The position numbers and the translations under genes were made by a program. The notes under the pieces are model-generated. The model saw only the letters and a program-made list of their open reading frames with translations, was not told the origin of the DNA and made no database searches. DNA of 64,000 bases from Charina bottae (Eukaryota; Chordata; Lepidosauria; Squamata; Charinaidae), in NCBI GenBank assembly GCA_023362775.1, contig JALMGJ010000004.1, positions 83,411,798 to 83,475,797 of the forward strand, in the 5' to 3' direction. Below are positions 55,933 through 64,000 of the stretch, piece after piece; within the stretch, counting starts at the first letter, position 1, and every line of letters starts with the position of its first letter.

Positions 55933-56913
55933 CATACTCAAGGGGCACAGGACAATTTTACCCTTCAGTCAGGTTAAAAATTAAGCAGCAAATATATAAA
56001 CAGGAAATTAAATCATCAATAAAGGGGGAAACCAAATAAAAGCTAGGAAAAACAAGAATGCAATGAGCTTCACAATAGCTTTGCAAGTACTGTTACTCAT
56101 GTTAGACTTTGAGATACTGATTTACTGATAGTACTACAAAGCATGTTAAGATTCAGCAGAGATCATAAAGTTTCTTAATAGTCTAATCCCTATGGGCATT
56201 TCCTAGGGAAAAAATGTCCCCATTAAAATAAGCAACTATTGTTTCTAAGCAAACATTGGAGGACCGAACAGTAATTCTAGCACGATATCTATTATGTCAC
56301 AAAATGTGCAGCTCAGGCATAATGCTAAACCATCATATGCTTTAGGCATATGAACCTGCTCTTCTTCCCTGTTTGCTCTAGTAGTTTGTCCAAGAAGATA
56401 AGATAAAGTATCAGTTAAAAGTAAACATTAAAAGATAACTCATTTATCTGAATTGGGAGATAATCATAAATTGTGCTGGGACATAATGCACACATATACC
56501 TCAGTGCTTCCCATTCTTCCTTGCATCATTGCTGGAGAAAAACAAGCAAGCTATTGAGAAGCCCAAGGGTTAATAAACTTGGTGTAACATCTCATGCAGT
56601 TCTTGCTTCTTGGCTTTAGATATACTGTATTACTATATATTACTATAAAGCCTCTTTTTCCTTTGGTATTTATTTGCAACTTTTCCCACTCCCTACTGTG
56701 CTTCTTTGCTCTCTGTTTTGTTTTTGTTTTTGGTGTAGGGGCATGTCCTTCCCCTTTTTGTGTGCTTCTGTTTCTGTTTTGGTTTCCTTTTTTCTTATTT
56801 CCCCCCTTTGCCCCCCCCCCCGGTATGGTCTGTGCCGTTCCCCATCCTAAATATTTCATTGTCTTTATTCTCCTAGAAAATTTGTCATGCAGAATGTCAA
56901 GATTAAATTCAAG
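55933..56913. other. Unassigned sequence
   Basis: A C run lies at 56811-56821. Nothing else is recognised. Confidence 0.35.
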
Positions 56914-57216
56914 TATTTTATTATTTTATTTTATTTTATTTTATTTTATTTTATTTTATTATTTTATTTTATTTTATTTTATTTTATTTTATTTTATTTT
57001 ATTTTATTTTATTTTATTATTTTATTATTTTATTTTATTTTATTTTATTTTATTTTATTTTATTTTATTATTTTATTTTATTTTATTTTATTTTATTTTA
57101 TTTTATTTTATTTTATTTTATTTATTATTTTATTTTAATTTATTTATTATTTATTTTATTATTTTATTATTTTATTTTATTTTATTATTTTATTTTTTAT
57201 TATTTTATTTTATTTT
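56914..57216. repeat. (TTTTA)n array
   Basis: About 300 bases of ATTTT with ATT slips, of the same composition as the arrays at 36.5 (opposite strand) and 53.9 kb. Confidence 0.97.
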
Positions 57217-57364
57217 CCCATCTTCAGATGCCACATTCAGCATGAGTTATAATAATAGCCTATGTAGCCTAACAGCCTAAAATCCATATTGCATATATTA
57301 GATATTTACATCTGTTAATGTGGTACATTGTTTCGTGAAACAGTGTATTTTAATGATTTATAGG

Positions 57365-57470
57365 TTTTTTAATTTTAATATTTATTGTAAACTGCCCAGA
57401 GTCTACTGCGGTAGAGATAGGCGGTGATAAATTTGATTAATTAAAATAAAATAAATAAAATAATATGAAT
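57365..57470 (+). mobile_element. L2-type 3' tail
   Basis: gtaaactgcccagagtctac and agagataggcggtgataaat precede an AAATA/AAAATA tail. Confidence 0.75.
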
Positions 57471-57655
57471 AATCTAGCCAAATATTATTCTTTTAAATTT
57501 CACTAATTCAATAAACACAACTTTTGATAAATGGTTTGTTAATGTAACCTTTCATGAAAAGTTTTACAGGCTCTAGTACTTGGATAAAATATAGCATAAT
57601 CTCTTTTTTGTTTGGCAATAATTTCTAGCCACTTCCTAGCTTTGAACAAATTCTT
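57471..57655. other. Unassigned sequence
   Basis: Nothing is recognised. Confidence 0.3.
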
Positions 57656-58060
57656 TGTCAACCATAAAAGCTCTGGTGGATTAGACCAAAGGCCTACTAG
57701 TCAAGGATTCTCTTTGTACAGTGGCCAACCAGATGCTAGTAGGAAGCCCTAAATAAGACATGAGTGCAATAGGACTTTCTTTTTTATTTCTCAGCAACAG
57801 GGATTCAGAAGTCTGACATAAGTTCTCTACTACTGGAGGTGCTGCATAATCATTATAACAAATGAACCTTGATATATCTCCTCCAAAAATTTACTTAATC
57901 CCTTTTTAAAATAATGCAATATGGCAAACATTACATGCCATAGTAAATTCCATAGTTTAAAATTGTGTTGAATAAATAAGCCTTTTTTATTTCTGGCAGT
58001 TCTGAATCCCTCGTTATTAATTTCCATGGGTAACATAAGCTTTTTTAGTTTGGAACACAT
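57656..58060 (+). repeat. Ancient amniote-type interspersed repeat
   Basis: attagaccaaaggcctacta, cagtggccaaccagatgcta, ggaagccctaaataagacat and cagcaacagggattcagaag are followed by a second half with aatttacttaatcccttttt and taaattccatagtttaaaat. I recall this order from a widespread amniote repeat whose class I cannot state. A relative lies at 40.8 kb. Confidence 0.5.
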
Positions 58061-58472
58061 GCATAAAGTTGCATGGAAAAGTTTAGGCAACCCCAGCCAA
58101 ATGTATGTTTCAATGAATCCCTAAGTGACCGAAACCTGACAAAACTATATGTTCAAAGTTAAATGTGACATCTTTCTGCAAATTTGAATGCATACTTACT
58201 ATTTACTGTACAAAGTGCTTTGGAATAATTAAACAAAAATTGAACTCTTCAGCCACTACTACACAAAATATACTTGGAGAAAAAAAAGTGAGTATGTAAT
58301 AAGTACTGTATTTGTCCACATGTTCAACCCTATACCAATCATAAAGAGCTTCTGCAATCAGGTGTCAAAATCAGTGTTTTTCACATGTCACAAAGGGAAT
58401 TGCTGTTCAAGACAGACAAGTTCAAGTTCCTTGAGTTTGCATGACTAGTTTAATTATTTTTTGAAAATATAC
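58061..58472. other. Unassigned sequence
   Basis: Nothing is recognised. Confidence 0.3.
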
Positions 58473-58588
58473 AGGTAAAGGTTTTCCCCCGCACAGTCGT
58501 GTCCAACTCTAGGGGGCGGTGCTCATCTCCGTTTCTTAGCTGAAGAGCCAGCGCTGTCCAAAGATGCTTCCACGGTCATGTGGCCAGT
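58473..58588 (-). mobile_element. tRNA-derived SINE, 3' portion
   Basis: The plus strand reads aggtaaaggttttccccc, ctctagggggcggtgctcat and gaagagccagcgctgtcc, the reverse complement of the 3' body of a squamate tRNA SINE ending in TTTACCTTTACC. The tRNA head is missing. Its head family is probably that of the SINE at 16.4-16.9 kb. Confidence 0.7.
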
Positions 58589-59506
58589 ACATATACATAT
58601 AGTATATGATATATAATTCATGTAGTATTTGATGTTGCTGATAACTTGTGGTTGCTTAGTTTTGTAATCCAGCAGGCATTGTCAATTAGTCCATTCATCA
58701 ACAAAATTTTAATTACAGTCACCTTTGTCTTTGGGAAGAAAGAAAAAAAAAGTTGGGATTTGATTAATACTTTAATTGTTGCTATCTGCCATTTGCCTTT
58801 GGAATAAATTTTGATTTGACCTTATTGTAGAACTTTAAAATAAGTTATTATGCTATGGAGAACACTATTTATAAAACATCTGTCCTAGTTTTGATTGAAA
58901 AACCAACAAATTACTTGAAGTTTTACTCATTCATAACTAATCTTCCACCTCAAAGACTGTCAGCATAGCACATCCCTTGATACTTATGTGTGTATCCAAT
59001 TTGGTAAAATGAGAATAATATATTTTGACTCCTAACAAAAGAAGCATTTTCAATTTAATGTTTTCAAGTGTCTGGAAAGGCAAAACAGAACAAAATACTT
59101 TTTCTTTTAGTCTCAGTAGAATACTAGAAAATATTAATCTCTTTTGTAGCTAAATACCATCTGTGTAAAGCTGGACATTTTTTAAAACTTAGAATCAATC
59201 AAGAAAACTAATTCAATTTATTTTGTATCTTCATGACAGAATATCTCATTTGACTGTTTTGTTTATATAGTTTAAAAGAATCTACTCTTACTCATCTCAT
59301 TTCTTTTTATATCACTGGTTCACTTAAGAAAGGCCTCCCAAGAATGCATGTACTGAATAGAGTTTTTATTATTCTATACACAGTACACACCATTGTACTA
59401 GACCAAAAAAACAAAAAATAAACCCATTTTTAATAGCTGAAGATCACAGTTTTGGAAGAATTCAAGGACATATCATTACAAAGCTAGATAAGAACTCGCA
59501 GAAATA

Positions 59507-59547
<41 letters not shown>

Positions 59548-60299
59548 CCTTCTCACTCCTATTGGTGGTATGTGTCTTCCTCAACCTCGGGTCCTCTACC
59601 AGAGGCCTGGGAGTTTGAGGGTTCTGTCTTCTGGTCCTTGTCTACTACCACAATGTCTGGTTGATTGGCCAGTACCTGCCTGCCTGTCTGGATCTGGAAG
59701 TCCCACATGAGATGAAAGCATCTGATTTTTTTTCACATATTGAATCAATTCATCACTTTGATTTAAATATTCAATTCAAAATAGAAATTAAAAACTTTGC
59801 CTAGCACTATTAGTTGGCAGTATTCAGTCTCAAAAGACCATTTATGCTTGCTGTGCAGAGCTCCTCTATGTAGAGAGCTATGGGAACATGTCTGGTTAAA
59901 TTTATTTATTATGCCTTTTCAGAGATTTGGGCTAAATGTATTAAAGTCTCTAAGACAATGGTGCCCTTTTAATACTGAGTGGGAGTTGTTTGTTTGCCCA
60001 TTTGTCTTTGTAGTGAACTCATATTTTGAAATTATCCCTGCCATATTGCATTGGGCTGGACATATATTGCTATAAAATTTAAATATGCACACTTGTAAAT
60101 TACATTATTATATTATCTGATGAATATGATTGTATTCTATTCCACTCAGACTTACATAGTAAGTATATTCATTTTTTTCAATATGTAAAAAAAAATCTGA
60201 TTTTTGAATTTTAAGCTTGTTCCCCTCCTACCCCCGAAAAAATTGTAGGATGTTCTCAAGTCTCACTTAATCTTCATGTTTATCTTCACAGCCATTGTT
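58589..60299. other. Unassigned AT-rich intergenic sequence
   Basis: An (AT)n microsatellite lies at 59510-59545. A frame at 59797-60075 (92 codons) reads like degraded, L1-tail-like coding sequence (LCRAPLCRELWEHVWLNLF), but I cannot assign it. Nothing else is recognised. Confidence 0.35.
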
Positions 60300-60390
60300 G
60301 ATCATTTTATTGTAAACCGCCCAGAGTCCCCCTTTCTGGGGGAGATGGGCGGTGATAGAAATTGGAAAAATAAAATAAAACAAATAAATA
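60300..60390 (+). mobile_element. L2-type 3' tail
   Basis: gtaaaccgcccagagtcccc and ggggagatgggcggtgatag are followed by AAATA/AAACA units. This is the best-preserved tail in the window. Confidence 0.85.
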
Positions 60391-60626
60391 GTATTATTTG
60401 CAATGATTCCCATGATATTTGTCAATGATGTCACAATTCTACTAAAGTAAAATGAATATCTGTTGCAAACTCATAAGAAAAAAGAAGCAACATTAACATA
60501 ATGTCAAAAGCAACTACACTATGCAGATGTACATCCAAATTGTCACATCCAGCTGGTATAAATGGTAGTATGGTAAACCTCTGACAAGGACAAATAAGAA
60601 GAAAAGCTGGCAATAAGCATCATGAA
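60391..60626. other. Unassigned sequence
   Basis: Nothing is recognised. Confidence 0.3.
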
Positions 60627-60716
60627 AACAAAGCAAAGCAAAGCAAAGCAAAGCAAAGCAAAGCAAAGCAAAGCAAAGCAAAGCAAAGCAAAGCAAAGCA
60701 AAGCAAAGCAAAGCAA
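60627..60716. repeat. (AAAGC)n microsatellite
   Basis: About 18 pentamer units with no interruption. The Cys/Phe/Ala/Leu frame across it is an artefact. Confidence 0.97.
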
Positions 60717-60777
60717 GAAAGTATAAACATAATAAAATTGATATGAATATTTGGTATAGTAATTACCATTACCTAAA

Positions 60778-60947
60778 GTTTTCTTGGCAAGTTTTCAGAA
60801 GTGGTTTGCCATTGCCTCCTTCCTAGGGCTGAGAGAGAGGGACTGGCCCAAGGTCACCCAGCTGGCTTCGTGCCTAAGGCAGGACTAGAACTCACAGTCT
60901 CCCAGTTTCTAGCCTGATGCCTTAACCACTACACCCAAGCTGGCTCT
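60778..60947 (-). mobile_element. tRNA-derived SINE
   Basis: The minus strand starts GAGCCAGCTTGGGTGTAGTG, with GAGTTCTAGTCCTGCC as B box, then GGTGACCTTGGGCCAGTCC, and ends AATGGCAAACCACTTCTG and TTGCCAAGAA. The head matches 3.5 kb, but the 3' body is different. Confidence 0.78.
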
Positions 60948-61783
60948 TTTATTGCTCTAACCCAACAAAATGAATCCATGGAATTATCAGATTGTTTTCC
61001 TGGATAATCTGATTTATGCCTAGATATTCAAACTGTATGATGTATTACAGAAGGGAAGCAGAGGTGTAAATCCATCAATAGCAATGGAAATAGCAGAGAA
61101 AATGGCTGTGCTGATGTATCCTTTTCAGTCAAGCAATGGGTGATTTTGCCTGGTTACTATAGAGACAAAAGATTATTGTAAAAGCAGCTGCTTAGCAGCT
61201 GTGGCCAGTTAAGAGAGCAGGTGGTAGGCAGCAAGGGCTGTGCCAGAGGAAAGGCATAATTCCTGAAGGATCAGAATGAGAGAGAAGTTGGCATTTAAGC
61301 CAATTAATAGGATGGGTTGGTAAGGGAAAAGAAAAGAAAAGAATGGGTTAAGACTAAGTCATAAAGCACCCATATTTTGAAAAAGGTTATTGAACAGCAC
61401 CTTTAGTCACAATATAAATGTATTCCTCTGAAAGAACTGATCAAATAAAGTAGTTCAAACACTGATGTGGATAACAAAACAGAACATGCAACATGTAACG
61501 TATGGTTACATAACCATGTCATCACTTAATCAGTTCAGATCTTATTATCTTTCTCTATTACATAAACACTATTTAGTACAGATTATACCAAGAGATAAAA
61601 TTATTAGATGCATAAAATAAGCTCTTCTGGCTTAGCTGAAAGGTAATTTAGGGACCATCTCATCCAAGAAGAATCCACTTAGTCCCTGCATGCATTCAAG
61701 GATGGACACTTTGGGGTTCAAAGGCACACGGGGGCCTAAATGCAGTCTTTCTCTCCACATTCTGTGGAAAACCTTGCCTTTGC
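60948..61783. other. Unassigned sequence
   Basis: Nothing is recognised. Confidence 0.3.
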
Positions 61784-62104
61784 ATGTATGCCTGCCACCT
61801 TTCCTTTGAAATTACTGCTGTACAGTACCTCCCACCCCACCCCCTGTCCTGTATAGCAGGCTCTCTGCCCAAGCTACTTAATTCCATTACAGGCTTGGCA
61901 ATAGAGTCTCCTAGACTGATAATGCTAGGAGACTGTCTAGGGTGTAGAATCTGGGATTTCATGGCCACCATGACAACCATGGACTATACCCAAATAATTG
62001 AGGGCTTGACACACATAAGTGGGCATATGCTTCATCTGATTTTTATCTTGGGACAGTTGAAACATGATCTCAGGGTGGAAGAAATTACCATCAGTCTTTG
62101 CTAG
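61784..62104 (+). pseudogene. Old L2 ORF2 endonuclease fragment
   Basis: AGSLPKLLNSITGLAIESPR, LIMLGDC, FMATMTTMDYTQIIEGLT and LHLIFILGQLKHDLR align with L2 residues about 205-285 (TSLPELLEAVSGLAVEFPR, LMVLGDF, FMATMAAMGLSQIIRDPT). The catalytic Asn after LGD is lost. Confidence 0.72.
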
Positions 62105-62800
62105 GGTATGATCACTCTCTCCCCCCCCCCCAATTAATTGTTTTATTGTAGAATATAAATAATATATTTTAGAATTCAAATAAAAACTAAGTACAGTGAT
62201 GTCTATATAATAGAAACTGGAAGTTGTCAGTGCTGTGGTGATTAAAGTAAATTAAACCTTTCAAAAAGAAAATGTATTTCAATGTTAATTTCTAATATGC
62301 TGTATGAATGAACATAAAGTTGCTTATATTGTACAGTTATGCTTATATTCATAAGAAGGTGCAAAATGCATTGAATTATTTTGTAATATGAAAACAGTTT
62401 ATAATGTTTAACTTAATACTGAAGTCTCCACTGAATTATTAATTATTGTTATTTATGAGTACTAAAATAAAAAATCGTGAGAAACAAAGGGGGGAAAAGG
62501 AGCTGTCAAAATTGCCTTTGAGCTTAATAGGACTGCCACCACCCCACCCTAAGAGGCCAGACCTGTTACATCAGTCTGTTCCAGGCAACTAATGGATGCA
62601 ATAGGGTTTCAGACATAGTTTCCCCCTAAGTTTGACCGAGGTCTTCTTGGATAAGGTTGCACCTTCTCTGTGTTCCTCAATCCTAGGGCACCAGAGCTCT
62701 AGAAAAAGATACCTAGAAAAAAAAAAGAAATATCTCTAATTCTGCTGGAAGAAGATGAAGAGCAACTCTGACTGAACATGTGTGATATTAGTGCCTACAT
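62105..62800. other. Unassigned, probably inserted or decayed sequence within an old L2
   Basis: A C run at 62121-62131 and AT-rich sequence separate the endonuclease fragment from the reverse transcriptase fragment. I cannot assign it. Confidence 0.3.
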
Positions 62801-64000
62801 CATCTTAATGCATCCACTAACTGCTGGTCAGCACCCTGTTTAGATGGACTGGTCTGATTCCCTGATGGGGAGAGATAAGGAGGGGAACTGGTTGCTGTGA
62901 GAACTATTTGGGGCCCTTGGTAGATAAAGCAGCATGGAATTACTTGAGGCTGGACTCTAGCAGGGCCAGATTAAGTAGATTACTAGTTACTGTCTGTTAT
63001 CTGGAGAAAGTTTGAACCTGTGAATCTTAAGAATGTGGACAGGGTTCTCAAAGCTGTTAACCCAGCACCTGCATGTTAGACCCATGCCCTCTCCTGATTT
63101 ATTAAGGCCCCCTGTGAGGTGATATGTGAATGTGTCCAGGTGGTAGTTAATTCCTCCTTGAGACATGGGTTGGGTCCACCAGCCTTGAAAGGAATTTTAA
63201 TTTTAATTTTAATTTTAATTTTAATTTTAATTTTAATTTTAATTTTAATTTTAATTTTAATTTTAATTTTAATTTTAATTTTAATTTTAATTTTAATTAA
63301 TTTTAATTTTAATTTTAATTTTAATTTTAATTTTAATTTTAATTTTAATTTTAATTTTAATTTTAATTTTAATTTTAATTTTAATTTTAATTTTTTTTTA
63401 ATTTTTTTAAATTAATTTATTAGCTGCCCAACTCCAATGGACAAAGTAGTGGTGGTCTACCTCCTCTTCAAGAAATCATCACCGTACCCCATGTGTTGGA
63501 TAATTTCTGGCCAGTCTCTAACCTTTCCTTTTTAGGAAAAGTTATTGAGAAGTTGGTTGGGTTGCAATTTCCGAAGGCCCTGGAGGAAACAGATTATCTA
63601 GACCCTTTTCAATATAAGTAGAGTATGCAGGCAGCATTGCTGAAGTTTGCTGATAACCTCTGGCAAAGATGCATGGGGGGATATAACTATCCTGGTCTTT
63701 CTAGGTGTTTTCTTAGTGTCTTTCAATACTGTCAATCATGGTATCCTTCTGGATCAGCTATGAGGTTTGGGAGTAGGAGACATGGTGTTGCAGTGGTTCT
63801 CATTTCTTCAGGCCTGGTTCCAATCAGTACTGATGGGATACAGTCCAAGGCCACTGATTTCCAGAGTTCCTTAGAGCATGAGATGCTCTACTCTCCTATT
63901 TAAACTCTGCATGAAGCCAATGAGTCATATAGGGGTCAACATGGGGTCAGAAATTACAGCTGGTCCAGAATGCATCTGGATAGGAATGTATCTGGAATAC
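62801..64000 (+). pseudogene. Decayed L2 reverse transcriptase region, split by a microsatellite
   Basis: Before the array it reads CECVQVVVNSSLRHGLGPPA, which fits L2 CGWVLAIINSSLSEGVFPA. After it, gataatttctggccagtctc, ttaggaaaagttattgagaa and gaaacagattatctagaccc match the L2 FRPVS, LGKVVEK and EETDYLDPF codons. The frames are broken. It runs to the window end (acagctggtccagaatgca resembles the LQLVQNA codons), so internal parts are deleted. Confidence 0.75.
63192..63412. repeat. (TTTTAA)n array inside an L2 fragment
   Basis: About 220 bases of hexamer, nearly pure, ending in longer T and A runs. It sits between two adjacent parts of L2 ORF2. Confidence 0.97.

Noticed and set aside
4562..63412. 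CRISPR array among the tandem repeats
   Set aside because: The repeats are simple microsatellites with no unique spacers, in a vertebrate-type genome.

Overview
The window looks like intergenic DNA from a squamate reptile. The evidence is the mix of repeat families: BovB/RTE LINEs, an L2-clade LINE with a nearly complete reading frame, an L1-like half element, three kinds of Penelope-like element (PLE), a Tc1-type DNA transposon, hAT elements, tRNA-derived SINEs with L2-type tails, and very long A/T-rich microsatellites. I found no host protein-coding exon, rRNA or functional tRNA. Every long reading frame I can explain is a transposon gene. Family names come from protein and nucleotide motifs recalled without a database, so subfamily names are tentative.

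Region by region. 0.5-3.4 kb: a BovB copy (minus strand) with an uninterrupted 931-codon endonuclease/reverse transcriptase frame. 3.5-3.75 kb: a tRNA-derived SINE. 4.26-13.9 kb: a nested stack in which one roughly 1.1-kb L1-like 'half element' (minus strand) is split into four pieces by a Tc1 transposon (4.64-6.22 kb), a decayed BovB (6.49-9.59 kb) and a nearly full-length L2 LINE (9.77-13.41 kb, plus strand). 15.5-18.0 kb: a 5S-like fragment, then a second half-element copy on the plus strand, split by a chimeric SINE. 18.2-19.6 kb: a PLE with a 5' inversion, then a PLE-terminus foldback with 14-bp target-site duplications (TSDs). 20.4-20.9 kb: a short BovB with an 11-bp TSD. 21.8-29.9 kb: mostly unassigned AT-rich DNA with polypurine microsatellites. 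29.9-31.0 kb: a third PLE type abutting an L2 endonuclease fragment, then a TIR element. 34.7-36.7 kb: a hAT MITE with a perfect 8-bp TSD, a PLE with a 12-bp TSD, and an AAAAT array. 37.6-45.4 kb: old L2 pieces, a hAT resembling mammalian MER1/Charlie, and an L1-like fragment split by an L2 3' end. 46.4-49.3 kb: a possible copia gag relic, an L2 3' end and a second TIR element. 49.7-57.2 kb: long microsatellites, a 92-bp inverted duplication and a second PLE foldback with a 14-bp TSD. 57.4-64.0 kb: L2 tails, old repeats, SINEs and a decayed L2 split by a TTTTAA array and running off the window end.

These elements form no pathway together. The interest is historical and mechanistic: insertion order in the nested stack, target-primed insertion signatures of the PLEs, non-autonomous elements derived from L1 and L2, and microsatellites at element ends. 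The strongest candidates for something little described are the PLE-terminus foldbacks (19.3 and 55.7 kb) and the half-L1 family with a shared internal stop (13.65 and 16.95 kb).
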